A stretch of DNA of 64,000 nt from Adiantum capillus-veneris (lineage: Eukaryota; Streptophyta; Polypodiopsida; Polypodiales; Pteridaceae): the NCBI GenBank assembly GCA_014529385.2, contig CM043945.1:90869967-90933966 (forward strand), in the 5' to 3' direction. Position numbers and translations under genes: made by a program. Shown here piece by piece: positions 1-11,030 of this stretch. The first letter of the stretch is position 1. Each line of letters starts with the position of its first letter. Under the pieces are notes generated by a model. The model was not told the DNA's origin, searched no databases, and saw only the letters and a program-made list of their open reading frames with translations.

Positions 1-330
1 TAGAGAGAGAGATGGGTAGGTAGGTAGATGGATGGATGGATGGAAGAATAGAGAGATAGATGGATAGACGGATGGATAGATAGATAGATAGATATGTAGA
101 TAGGTAGGTAGATAAATAGATAGATAGACATATAGATATACGAATAGATAGATGGACAATTGATAGATATATAGATAGGTAGCAAGAAAGCTAGACAGAT
201 TTATAGAAAAAAAAAATATTAATAACTAGATAAATAGACGTACAGATAGATAAATTAAAGATAGTGTAATAGATACATTAGAAAATTTAATAATAAAAAG
301 AGATAGATAAAAGACAGATGAACATATAGA
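1..330. repeat. Degenerate GATA/GGAT microsatellite
   Basis: The stretch consists of imperfect TAGA, GATG and TAGG tetranucleotide units that become more diverged to the right, ending in AT-rich sequence. This is an old tetranucleotide microsatellite truncated by the window edge. No coding content is visible. Confidence 0.85.
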
Positions 331-1530
331 TAGCTTGATAAATAGATTTAATTTTTCCCAGGTTACCAAACTAAACTTAACTCTTTCTTATTTTTATCTT
401 CTTTTTGTTGCATTACTAAAGAACTGTTAATTTTTTATTTTTAAGTTTCAACTTTTATGTTTAATTCTAACTATGAATATTATTATTTAAAACTTCAATT
501 TTTTATTTTTTATTTTTTATTCATAATTTTTTTTGTTAATATTTATATTTTTTTACTCATCTCTTGTTTACTTGAGAGATGCTATACGATCACACAACAT
601 TGCTCTTATATAGAGAGTTTTTAGATCTAAAGATCTTTTGATCAAAAGATCTTTCGATCGAAGAAACAAAAAAATAATACGATTATCCGTTTTTGTTGAT
701 GTGACACCATATAATACGCTTGTATAATATGGGGTATCGTATAATACACCCATATATGACGTATTATATGTATCCCGTACAACAACGTATAATATAACTT
801 AGATGCTTTGTAGAATGTTACATATATTTATGTTTGTTAGAATTTTCGAGAGGTTGTGTAATGCATTACTATTAGAAATGCAATAGAATATACATGTAGA
901 AACAAAGTATTGATAGTGTTTCACTTGGAAGAGAAGATATCTCTACAAGAATAGAAGCGATTTTTCTTTTTGGCCATAACAGCGCGTGAGTCACATACTA
1001 GTACTCTTTGAATATGAAACGCCGCAAGGAGTCACAAGATAAGAAGAGCCATAACACGTCGTGTGTATATGCTCAATCAAAATATAAAAGTTCACTAGGT
1101 GTTAGACAAACATGTGTATGAGGTAATAAGAGAGGTTATGACTTTAGGAGAACAATATTTATATGATGATATGCCCTCGAGATATCCAAGTTTAATGGAG
1201 AAAGTATGGTTTTTAAATTAGGATTCAAAACTTTTTTTTTGTTTTTTTTGTGGTTTGGGGGGGGAGGGGGGGGGTGTTTTCTTTGTGAAGTTCAATGAAT
1301 TTTTTAGCCGTTAAATTCATAAAACTTCGACTACATAGCAAGGTTGTACTAGAAAAACTTGCAAAATTTTACACATTTTAATGTAAATAATGGCAGATTA
1401 TAGAAAGTTTTGTATTAGGTGTGTGTTTTTTTTTAACGGTGGTGAACTTTATTTTTGGGTTAGGGGTCCTAGGTCTACCTACATGCCGCATGTTGTGAGA
1501 AGCCAACAAGACAATTCTTGGTTTACCATT
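331..1530. other. AT-rich intergenic sequence, no gene seen
   Basis: Only short chance reading frames occur here. Notable items are a perfect palindrome at 629-654, a run of related GTATAATA/TATTATAC blocks from about 700 to 800 that could be the decayed end of a small DNA transposon, and a G-rich run at about 1257-1274. I recognise no protein or RNA gene. Confidence 0.6.
629..654. repeat. 26-bp perfect palindrome
   Basis: AAAGATCTTTTGA followed by its exact reverse complement. It lies among further GATC-containing words (621-660). It may be the core of a decayed foldback element or a chance product of AT-rich sequence; no flanking target duplication is visible. Confidence 0.8.
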
Positions 1531-1571
1531 TACCAACACATAAGAAAAGGGGTGTGTCACAACATATGCAT

Positions 1572-1622
<51 letters not shown>
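1530..1622. repeat. Repeat unit ending in a TC microsatellite, copy 1
   Basis: About 45 bp containing AACACATAAGAAAAG, then CAACATATGCATG, then a pure TC run from about 1573. The same arrangement recurs at 2452-2546, so the microsatellite is part of a larger dispersed repeat and not an isolated slippage tract. Confidence 0.75.
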
Positions 1623-1624
<2 letters not shown>

Positions 1625-2015
1625 TGTTAGTGCTACCTTAAGTATATTGGCAACGCCGGGTCTCATCATGCACATAAGCAAGTTGACAAGCAAAATATAA
1701 TTATAGCGCCATACCCTGCTAAGCACTACATTATAAGCACACTTCTAAGCTAATTCTCCCACAGTTTCTTTTCAAAACCTTACCCATATTAACTCTAGTC
1801 TAGTTTGCAACATGGATGTGATGTCATGGTTGATAGCAAGCTTGTGGGTATACCTGGCCTTGTTTTGGAAGCGGCTGATGGTTGTGATCATTAAGAGCTT
1901 GCCTCCCTGGCTCCTTGGGCTTGCCCATCATCGGTCAAACCCTCAAATACATGTGTGCTTCTTCCCCTCACGAGCTCGAACCCTTCCTTCAACAAGGCCG
2001 TAAACAATATTACTG
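1623..2015. other. Unassigned spacer between microsatellites
   Basis: Short reading frames only, none with recognisable protein features. I see no gene, RNA gene or transposon end here. Confidence 0.5.
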
Positions 2016-2038
2016 TGTGTGTGTGTGTGTGTGTGTGC

Positions 2039-2091
<53 letters not shown>

Positions 2092-2159
2092 TCAAATGAC
2101 CAACTTTTCCCACCTCCATTTTATGTCCTTTATGTTGTACTGTGTGTGTGTGAGTGAGT

Positions 2160-2197
<38 letters not shown>

Positions 2198-2198
2198 C
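2016..2198. repeat. GT and GA microsatellites
   Basis: A (GT)n run is followed directly by (GA)n to about 2090, then unique sequence, then a second GT/GAGT/GA compound run at about 2140-2194. Reading frames of Cys-Val or Arg-Glu repeats across it are artefacts of the dinucleotides. Confidence 0.9.
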
Positions 2199-2451
2199 TC
2201 AAAAGACCCACTTTACCCATCACCATTTCAAGGCTTTCACGTCCTATAGATATACAGAGAGACTGTTCGAATTTTGTAAATTGGATCAAAAGCATCATTA
2301 AAGATAAACATAAAGAAAGTTCTCATATATTGAATTTATGCCATGGATATATTATAGAGAGAAAGTGTCGAGAGAAAGAGAGTTCTCCTCTGTGTTGTGT
2401 CCTCTTTAGAGATAGAGAGAAAGAGAGATCTCCCATATTGATTTCATGGTT

Positions 2452-2499
2452 TCCTTTTAGCAACACATAAGAAAAAGGGGTGCGTCCCAACATATGCAT

Positions 2500-2546
<47 letters not shown>
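2452..2546. repeat. Repeat unit ending in a TC microsatellite, copy 2
   Basis: This matches the block at 1530-1622: AACACATAAGAAAAA, then a CAACATATGCATA block, then a TC run. The sequence after both tracts also shares GTGCTAC, so the duplicated unit extends past the microsatellite. Confidence 0.75.
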
Positions 2547-2547
<1 letters not shown>

Positions 2548-3199
2548 AGTGGTGGTGCTACTTCCCCGCCACCCTCAATCCTTGCCCTCTGTCGGTGCTG
2601 GCGCTCAAGCATGTCGCCTCTTCAAGCATATATTCTTTGAGCTGAGGCTCCACGTCTATAGCCACCACTTGCCTCCTTGATTGCCAATTGGAGCACAAGT
2701 CGTGTCCGCATCCCCTCCCTATCTCGTGCACTACTTGAATTCATCACTTCTCCCGCCTACCAGATGGCGACCCCTCCCACCTACTGGTCGTCTACATTGC
2801 TCCTTTTGAGAGACCCATAAATGGCTCTATCTCACTCTCATTAGGTGGAATCTTCAGTGATTCCACCTTTTTCTTCACTTCTCCTCCTCCTTTAAAACTA
2901 TGAGCCAAGCTACAACTACGAATCGAGCATGGGCCTCCCACCTAGAACGAGATCAGTCGAGCTTATCACAGCAATAAAAACAAACCTATGTTGCCTTCTC
3001 GACCATCTCACGTTCCCTTCACCCTCCTTGTGTGATCACGCCATTGCTTGGACTAATGTCTGGTGCTTCTCGTCCCCACCATTGCCACATTTGGTTTCCA
3101 ACATGCCTCCCTCCCTCCCTCCCTCCCTCCCTTTCCCTTTCATTCTTACTTTCGCTTTCATTAACATATATTGGCAAGGAGGGTTTTTTCTTTTTTTTT

Positions 3200-3225
3200 G
3201 GGGGGGGGGGGGGGGGGGGGGGGGG
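3200..3225. repeat. Poly-G run
   Basis: Twenty-six consecutive G on the plus strand, immediately preceded by nine T. It can in principle form a G-quadruplex, and its exact length is likely to be unreliable in any assembly. Confidence 0.85.
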
Positions 3226-3602
3226 AGGGACACGTGTAGCGCATGAGATGATGAGCGCATGGGTTGGGAGGGAGCTGCAACGCGTGGCGGAGCAAAGACC
3301 AGACAATTCTTTTTTTTTTAATGCTTACGGTTTGCATGCGAGACAGGAGCGTTGTCACATCAGAGTGGTTAGGTATGATGAATTGTTCTCGTCGTGTGCT
3401 TGAGATGAATGTCACGCTTTGCATCATGAGATGACGAGACAGGGAGGCGGGAATCCTTTTTATTTTTAGAGGGAAGTTACCTTTGAAGAGTTCAATCCAA
3501 GGGGTAAGTTGCTAGTTGTCTTGTGGTCCAACGAAGGTAGTCCAGGGCCAACATTTGCCCGAGAAAGTGGCACACACATGGGAAGGCCGTGTTTTTAAGG
3601 GA

Positions 3603-3991
3603 AAATTACCAAAATACCCCTCTAATTTGTGGAAATTCCAAAATACCGCTCAAATTTTTAAAATTCCCAAAGCACCCTTGTATATAGGTTGGATTGTTTA
3701 AGATTTTCTAATCTTTCTTGCTTTTTGGCGATTGAGATCCGTTTTTGAGTGCTTAGCATGTACCTTTGTCGCAAATTACCTCCCAAGAAAAGGCAAATAC
3801 GTCTAAAAATAATGAAGCAACTCATCTTCAACTCCTCCATAACCAACTCGGTTCTAGTTTTAGCATCGTGTATTGATAGACAATCAGTCTTCTTTGGAGA
3901 AATTTGATGTCGCAACCAGGGGTATTTTGAGAATTTAGGAAAATTTGAAGGGCATTTTGGAAATAGATGACAAAATGTTGGGGTGTTTTGG
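3603..3991. repeat. Inverted repeat with ~29-bp sub-repeats at each end
   Basis: The left end has three consecutive variants of a CCAAAATACCCCT + AAATT unit (3603-3690). The right end carries the same words on the opposite strand (GGGGTATTTTGAGAATTT, then GGGCATTTTGG, 3917-3991). The layout resembles the subterminal repeats of a short non-autonomous DNA transposon of about 390 bp. There is no internal gene and no clear target duplication. Confidence 0.5.
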
Positions 3992-4649
3992 TTTAAAAGA
4001 AGATCGCAATGAAAATGAAACGGTAAAGGCAAATCTATCGGAACGTGGCATAAGCATAGACGTGGGCGGGATGGTGGCAAGAGACCTGATAGGCGGCACA
4101 TGAGGGAGGGTGCGGCAGCTCGTGCAGAGGATGAAGAGCACGGCATGTATTTTTATATTGTAGAGGCGAAGCTGTCGTTAACAAAGCCGTGGTGGAGGTA
4201 TGGCTAGGGTGATACGCTCAAAAACCTTGAGCGTGGGGCGAGCCATCGATTCTGAGCTATAACCTGAGCTTCACTCCTCGACCTAAGCAAGGGGAAACCG
4301 ATTAAATTTCAATCTAAGCCAAGAGATGCTTGTTTGAGATTAAAACGAAAACGGCTGAATTGGGCGACGTAGCAGCAACGGAGTGAGCAAAGGGCCGTAG
4401 CCAAATGATCAGGGGCATAATCATCAAGATACTCCAAAACTGCGCTCTCGTCAGGAAGGTTGGGAATGATGACGGGAATGGCGCCATGTATGGGAGGTCA
4501 CAAAATTGCTTGGCAAATATGTAGCATTTCTTCACAGAGAACCTATGCAGTTCTCTCTTTCAAGAACAAAGGAGGGAACACCGAGCTTGCTAAGGCATGC
4601 AGCGGTCCCGGCTAGTTCTACGCCGATGATGATGGCCCCTTTAACACAA

Positions 4650-4760
4650 TGCATAGAGGCACTGTTTACTGCACTGTTTTAGCGCGTTTACCGCACTGTT
4701 TTACTGCACTGTTTACCTCCAAGTGTTTACCGCACTGTTTTACCACGTTTTGTAGAGAGA
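4650..4760. repeat. Minisatellite of GCACTGTTTTAC-like units
   Basis: About six imperfect copies of a 12-18 bp unit (GCACTGTTT followed by a variable TAC/ACC spacer) in tandem. The ORF across it is a by-product of the repeat. Confidence 0.7.
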
Positions 4761-5263
4761 AGGTGCTAATTCAATTAGAGAAACAAGAGAGAGAGGAGGG
4801 TGGGGGTTTTTTTTTTGTATTTAAAGTATTACCACGACTTTCTCCGCTGTTATTACCGCGCTTATTACTGTTGTTATATCCGACTGCAAAATTTAGCGCT
4901 TAAACTTTCAAATTCTGGCTTAACCCCTCGTCCCCATTTAAATTTTGGTGTTTTCCTCATCTCAATAAAAATTAAAGAATATCGTATATAATTTTCAAAT
5001 ATAAAAAAGAAGAAAAAGAAAGGGAGAGAGAGAGAGAGAGAGAAAGAAAGAGAAAGAGGGGGGAGAAGGAGGCGGGGGATATAAGATTACACTTGGTTAC
5101 AACTAAAATAATCATTGTCAATTGATTAACATAATTGAGCATATTCTCAAATCTAAAGAGAAGAAGAGGAGGGTGAATGGATTACACGACCAAAAAACTT
5201 CATAACTGCAAAATGTTTATGAATCATCTTTCAAAAGATCTCTACATGAAGCATCATCCAATT

Positions 5264-5868
5264 CTAAGCCCATTGGGCTCCTAAATAGATAAAGAGAGAA
5301 ACGAAATTGTCGTTTGTGGATGCATTGCCAGCTTCATCATCTTCGAGTTCGTCATCCTCCATCTCATCATCTTCATCATCATGACAATCATCCTCGCTAA
5401 GACTTGTTGCCGCCAGACTTGATTCATCGACCTCCCTCTCCTCTGCTTCCACCTCATCCAAAGTTGGAGGTGGAAGAGGGTCAAAGACAGTCCACTGCAT
5501 TAGTGGAAAAAATGGTTCTTCCCCGAGGTGTTACAGGAATTACGAACCAAAGTTTTGGTTGGTGGATTGCTGGGATATAGATGACCTATAAACTAAAAGT
5601 TCTAAGTGAATAAAATTGTTTTAACTAACACTACAAGCAAATAATAATAAAAAAGGTACATGTCACTCACCTACTCATAATTGCGCGGTAAAACTAAACT
5701 GTCATACCTCCCTGTGTGATGCACACTAGAGTCCACCATGTCGAGGTCATTCTCATGTCGTCTAGACACATTTGCAAACCACTTACACTCGAAGATGAAA
5801 GTATGAAAGGTTCTAAAATTAACCTTTAGTATCCTTTTAAGGGGATAATAAATATGTGAGCTTTTCAA
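5264..5868 (-). pseudogene. CACTA (En/Spm) transposase C-terminal remnant: DUF4216-like plus acidic tail
   Basis: Reading leftwards, 5868-5671 encodes 65 residues with the pattern FHTFIFECKWF followed by a DLDMVDSS stretch, resembling the DUF4216 domain that follows the transposase core in plant TNP2 proteins. After about 170 bp of probable intron, 5500-5264 encodes an acidic segment (repeated DDE/EDDE runs), as is usual at the C-terminus of these proteins. I see neither the catalytic core upstream nor terminal repeats, so this is a 3' fragment of a dead element. The domain call rests on pattern recall and needs a profile search. Confidence 0.5.
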
Positions 5869-7770
5869 TTAGAGCTTTTTAAAAAAATATAGAGCTTTTT
5901 GGGCTAGGAGCTTAAGTTTGCCTTTCATACTTAATAAATGGTGTCTTTTGTGTGAAAAATATATCTCTTATGTCTGAGAGAGTATGTGAGAGTGTGTGTT
6001 TGTGAGTGCATGGCTAAACTCATGTTTAAATCATAGTAATTGAAGAGACATGAATATATTCCACCAAAATAGTGAAACAAGATATAATAGGCATGGATAA
6101 GAGGGCATGAATAATATATTATGACTAGACTATTTACCTAATGGGTATCATCAAACACATAATGATGTCATTGAGAATAAATTTATATATATAGAGAGAG
6201 AGAGACACACACTTATACAAGATGGGATTTCTTTTGTTGGAAGCTTATGTATCCATCATAAATCATTGAATGAGGGTACACTGCTAGGAAGATAAGGTTT
6301 TGGAAATCAGCACTTTGATTAGTGGGGCATAAAGCCGTTATGCACGATCCATAGATATGTTTAGGATATCTTATAAGGGAAAGCGTTTTCGACTTATGAG
6401 AATGCCTTAAAAATAAAACATCCATTATTAGAGAGGGTCATTCTACCATTGGAAAGAACTTTAGCTTGAGGTAGGTTGTGGAAGATTTTGGAGTTGGTTT
6501 CTATGTGCCCCCGATTGGAAACATGGGTATCCTTTGACTAGGAGGTAGTTTAATTTTAGGTTCCAAAGCAGCCATGGAACTCTATGATTTTAGCTTTCAT
6601 ATTGTAGGGTTGATGGAGATTCAAATCTGGAGGTATGGAGGAAGGAGTGTTCACAACCCACATACCTCAAAACATAGATCACCCTCCCTCCCAACCATAT
6701 AGAGTGGATGCCTCCTCCAAGGTCTCCTATGGTGACTGACACTCTATCCAGTGCATAACAACATCCACAAACATACCCATAAAAAATATATCAAACACCT
6801 CTGTTGACAGCTTAGCTACATCCATAGCCTGATCCTCTTTGCCTTGCACCACTAGAAGCCCCCATTTTTTGACCAAAGGCTCTTCCACCTGCATCGACTC
6901 CTTATCCCACTCCATGACTTGATCATCCTCAAGACCATCCAAGCAAATAGATCCACAAGACTCCACCATTTTCTATGGCAGACTATCCTCTCCAACCTAT
7001 TCTTCTTCCATAACCGCAATAACTATTTCTTTCTTGGCCAATCTTTGTATTTGTTGCACTACCATCGCAAAGTCTATGGACACTTTCATAAGCATGCTCA
7101 ATAGAATAGTCCTATGCAGCACCTTCATCTACACATCTTCCTCCATGGACTCTGACACTTTGACCTACTCTTCAACTAGGACAAAAACCAAAAGAGCAAT
7201 TGAATGAGATGAAAGGCAGGGAGGAGGTTCCAAAAGAAGGTGGATGGGAAGGGACAAATTGATGCATGCAAGTTGGAGATTGGAAAGATGGAGGACAAGA
7301 AAGCTTCAATATGGAATGGATGTGTGCATTGCAATAATTAAAATGTACGGTTTGTAAAAAAAATTTGAGTATTGATATGTTTGTGTTAACCTTGATGCTA
7401 AGGAATAAGATTGATATGTTCAAGGGGCATGATATCAAAACAAGGTAATAAAATGGTCAACCTCAATGAGAATTTTCAATAATATAACATTAATCATGGA
7501 GGTATTTATCTAATGATCTTGCCAATCAAGGATTGGCATAGCTTGAAACCCTTTGATAAAGAGCAAGGCTAACATTTGAAAACAAACCTTCCATCCCATA
7601 AAAAGGAGAGAAAACATGCATATTCATCAAACCCACTTGGACACACACACCATGCTCAGTTATGCAACACTCATATATGAAATAAGGTCACAAAACATAG
7701 TAGCCATCTTAATGGCGCATTTAAGAATAAGAAGTTTTGAAAATATTTGTAGTGTAATCCCACATAATGT
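5869..7770. other. Intergenic sequence, no gene recognised
   Basis: Minus-strand frames at 6213-6425, 6727-6969 and 7172-7438 are short and show no motif I recognise. A short GA/CA microsatellite lies at about 6196-6215. It may be decayed transposon DNA. Confidence 0.5.
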
Positions 7771-8580
7771 TTCATAACATCATGAGCTATGACAAAGGCT
7801 AATTGGCCCACATACTTGGGAAGGAGACCAAGAAAAAAATTAAATGGTGCTCGCTTGGAAAACATGCATATGAGAAAGGTTAGAGCACATTCGCGCACTG
7901 GGTTGCAACTTTTAGGTGAGGTCAGTAGAGAGCAACGTGCAAGGACCTATCGTTTTTGCACCAAGAGTTTTGTCAACTCTTCCAAAATTGGTAGAGTGGA
8001 GGCACACAAGCAGTGTTTTCTCAATACACAACAACAACCTACGTATGCAGGCAAAACACTACAACCATGGCCATGCAAATGCGCTCTTATATATATGTAG
8101 CATTCAGACTGCCTAGACAATGGGATATGCCAGAGATGTGGCAGCTTGGGATTGGTCAAAAAGATCTTGTAATATAATCCCTCATAGTGTTTCATAACAT
8201 CATGAGCTATGACAAAAGAGGGCCGCATAGTTGACTAAGAAATAAGGTCAATGACACTCACCTTAGAAAACATGCAAATGAAAAGGGCTAGACATAGGTA
8301 ACATTCAGACTTCCTGAACCATGAGCTATGCTATCCTGATGACGTTTGAGACCTGCCGCAATAATCTCACAAATTGTTTCATAACATCATGGAGCTATAT
8401 AACTAAGGAGGGCCTGCATAGCTAACAAGGAGACCAATAAATAAGGTCAATGGCACTTGCCTCAAAAAACATGCCTATAAGAAAGACTAGAGATAGGAAT
8501 GTTCAGTCAACCTGGACCATGAGCTATGTCATGGACGTGGTAGCTTGTGATTCGCCAAAAAAATCTTGATGATGTTCTAG
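7771..8580. repeat. Three degenerate ~190-bp direct repeats
   Basis: The anchor TTCATAACATCATGAGCTATG appears at 7771, 8191 and about 8378 (with an extra G). Each copy continues with a GGAGACCAA...AAATAAGGTCAATGGCAC block, an AAAACATGC block, a CATTCAGAC block and a CAGCTTGGGATT-like block. Copies 2 and 3 are about 187 bp apart. Copy 1 is about 420 bp long because roughly 200 bp of unrelated sequence (about 7900-8095) interrupts it. The sequence looks non-coding; small frames in it are not conserved between copies. Confidence 0.7.
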
Positions 8581-9737
8581 AACAACCACAAATACGGGTA
8601 GCCACGTTGTTTTCAATGGCTATCATATCAATAGTGTAAGTAGCAGGTCCCTCTATAATTGATCCTTCTTGTAATACTTAACAAAATATTTGCTTGTCTA
8701 GCAATGTGAATGGGTTGTTGCAAAGAGGAAAAGGGGTGTTGAGGTATGGGCATGTGTGTAGTCTAAGGTTGGGTTCAAACTCCACACTTCATAATGAGCC
8801 ACACATGCATTCAAAAGACGTGGCAAGATATTATTGGTAAGAAAGAAAACAAAAGCTTTTCGGACCCACTTTTCTTGAGGGTAGCCTCACCCTAGGACGC
8901 TCTTCAGCATGCGTCATGGAGAGCATTTGAATGCACGCCCCAGGTAATCTGAATAATTGGATCTAAGCACCTGGGTCTTCCTGCTTACTATTCATAGAGC
9001 AAAAAAAACCTATATTAGGTGCAGTTTGAACCCAAGCTCAACTCACAAGAGATGATGGGTAGTCTTAACTCTCGCTAAACGCACTCATCGATAGACTATT
9101 AAACTAATCTCCTTGAGTGTTTCAACTATAAATTAGATTCATTTTCAATTTTTTATACTTTATAGGTGACAAATCTCATCATCCTACAGACCTCCTACAC
9201 GCTATGAGCTTGCAAAGCATTTGCATGCACGTGAAAGTCTACGTGTTTTGGCCTGTAAGTCTACAAATGGAAAAAATGTATCAAATCTCGCCACAAAGAG
9301 TATACTCTATGAGCTCGCAGAGTGTCCACACGCGCGGACGGTCTCCATGCTCTGGGCTGGAAGTTTATAAACTAACATGACAAAAAAGTACCAAATCAGT
9401 GCAAAATATTGCTATAAGATTATGAGCTCGAATGGCGTCTGCGAGCGCGCATGCTTTGTGTGCTCATAAGCAGGCATTTTCTTAGAATGACTCGAGACAG
9501 ATGTATTGTTGCAAGATTACCTTGACACCATGGATGTGTGCAGTGGTGCACAAGAGACGTAGCTGAAGACCTGATTTGGCAGGTTGTGCAGGGCGGGGAG
9601 GGCAAGGGCCCAGGTGTATGCCACTGTTGGCAATGGCAACCAACAAAGTCGGAGGTGGCAGCCATATTAGTTCTCTCAACTCCTACAGTAAATTACACTA
9701 CTGCAATCAATATGGTGCAGTCGTGTGCGCCAGTGAC
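8581..9737. other. Intergenic sequence, no gene recognised
   Basis: Only short frames, none with recognisable protein features. GAGCTCG-type and CACACGCGCG-rich words between 9300 and 9460 are the only compositional change I noticed. Confidence 0.5.

Positions 9738-9834
<97 letters not shown>
9738..9834. repeat. Compound TC/TA microsatellite
   Basis: A (TC)n run of about 22 bp passes directly into an uninterrupted (TA)n run of about 75 bp. The Tyr-Ile repeat frames on both strands are artefacts of the dinucleotide. Confidence 0.95.
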
Positions 9835-9836
<2 letters not shown>

Positions 9837-9869
9837 TTTTATCAACAACTGAAACCTTTGAGACTGGGG

Positions 9870-10160
9870 TTGGCAATGGAAAAGCCAGAAACTATGGCGC
9901 ACCCACATCGCAGACGGAGCTTGAGGGTCTCTAGTGATCAACATGAGGCTCTCTCACTTGAATGCTGCAGGGCAGGGCACTAGCTGGTTATCCGAAGCCA
10001 TCATGAACAACAGTGGTTGGCAATGGACAAGCCAGAAACTATGGTGCACCCACATCGCAAAGGGAGCTCGAGGGTCTCTAGTTGTCAACATGAGGCTCTT
10101 AGCTGAGCGTTGTACGGCAAGGCACCAGGTGGTCATCCGAAGCCATCATGGACAAAGGGA
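9870..10160. repeat. Two tandem ~147-bp repeats
   Basis: TTGGCAATGGA begins a unit at 9870 and again at 10017. Both units continue with AAGCCAGAAACTATGG, a CACCCACATCGCA block, GAGGGTCTCTAG, CAACATGAGGCTCT and CATCCGAAGCCATCATG-like words. A partial third unit head may lie at about 9626. There is no convincing reading frame through both copies. Confidence 0.75.
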
Positions 10161-10450
10161 TGGCACGGGAGTGGTGCATACTACTTGCTTGCTATCAACT
10201 CATGTGAGGATGCCTCACTCGAAAGCTGCTGGCAGCATATGAATGGGCGTGTGCATGGAAGTGAGGAGGTGTGATGTTGTGCGCATGTAGGAGGTATGCT
10301 TCAAGGCCAACATGCCTGCGATGCCCGCAGGCAACAATAGATTAGGTGCACACATAGCAAGAGACATGCCGCGAGACAAAGAGGTGGGGAGGCAATTACA
10401 AGAAGTTGTGGGCAGATTCTCACAATAATTCTCACATTGTGACTTATCTC

Positions 10451-10608
10451 AACATCATGAGCTTCTGCGAGGGAGGCACCACATACCTAGCTAGGTACGA
10501 TTGGGGGCAAGGGACCGCCGGCCCAATGGGGGGGGGGGACGGGGGGGGGATCCCCTGCCCCCAATCGTACCTAGCTGGGTATGTGGTGCCTCTCGAGCAG
10601 AAGCTCAT
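10451..10608. mobile_element. Foldback hairpin element (MITE-like), right arm interrupted by Element 1
   Basis: The left arm (10451-10514) and right arm (10551-10608) are reverse complements over about 58 bp with few mismatches; both contain CCCCCAATCGTACC and ATGTGGTGCCTC (or its complement). The loop is very G-rich. The left arm extends six bases beyond the right arm, and those bases (complement GATGTT) lie on the far side of Element 1 at 32098-32103. The hairpin was therefore complete before Element 1 inserted near the foot of its right arm. This could be a MITE or other foldback transposon; a microRNA-type precursor is less likely given the G-homopolymer loop. Confidence 0.75.
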
Positions 10609-10807
10609 TGTTAGCGGTTGGACACACCCTACGGAAAATGACTGCTCGGCGGAATATTATTTTTTGTAAATTATTCATTTATTGAGAAAAATTGACATTT
10701 CACCTTTGTAAATATTGGGGCTTACAGAAGTTTCCAGATTGTATCCCATTTTTGACATTTAGATTGATTAGATGGTAAAATTGAAACATTAGGGTTTGAG
10801 ATTGTAA

Positions 10808-10819
10808 GGTATTTATACC
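10808..10819 (+). promoter_or_regulatory. Element 1 LTR TATA-like box inside a small inverted repeat
   Basis: GGTATTTATACC: five-base arms flank TT, and the central TATTTATA is the only TATA-like word in a suitable position of the LTR. The same word is preserved in the 3' LTR. The assignment is by position and composition only. Confidence 0.45.
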
Positions 10820-11016
10820 ACTTTTTGACCTTAATGAAAAAACCCTTTGTCATTTTAAAAAAGTTCAGCCTCTGAGTGAGCGTACTGTGTACGAGAGAGA
10901 GAGAGAGTGAGAGTTTCATCTTGACGCTACGCGCGCACCGGTGGTTGGAATCGAGTGTGGAGAAGTGCAGCATGTTGCCCCCGACGAGCGGAAACGATAA
11001 CCTGCAAATTTCGACC

Positions 11017-11030
11017 AGACATCCTACGCG
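11017..11030 (+). promoter_or_regulatory. Element 1 palindrome half-site in 5' LTR
   Basis: AGACATCCTACGCG equals the left half of the 24-bp palindrome found six times in the untranslated parts of the element. Here the right half is absent (ATTTTTCACC follows). It lies downstream of the presumed TATA box and would be in the transcribed leader. Confidence 0.75.

Larger units (their letters stand above)
2547..5263. other. Intergenic sequence with simple repeats, no gene seen
   Basis: No convincing coding region. It holds a (CCCT)n tract at about 3106-3132, a T9 run followed by 26 consecutive G at 3200-3225, an inverted repeat built of about 29-bp sub-repeats (3603-3690 against 3917-3991), a minisatellite of CGCACTGTTT-type units at about 4650-4760, and a GA microsatellite at about 5020-5060. 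Confidence 0.6.

Noticed and set aside
3019-3427. Overlapping proline-, glycine- or lysine-rich frames
   Set aside because: Produced by the poly-G and CCCT tracts; open in several frames at once.
7740-7760. TTTGTAGTG as a CACTA right end
   Set aside because: No matching left end, target duplication or transposase nearby; a 9-base match is expected by chance.
7789-8100. 103-codon frame in the 7.8-8.1 kb repeats
   Set aside because: Not kept open or conserved in the other repeat copies.
9538-9983. Frames on both strands with long Tyr-Ile repeats
   Set aside because: Artefacts of the TA dinucleotide tract.
10451-10608. microRNA precursor
   Set aside because: The hairpin is long and near-perfect, but the loop is a G homopolymer region and there is no sign of a conserved mature sequence; a foldback transposon is simpler.
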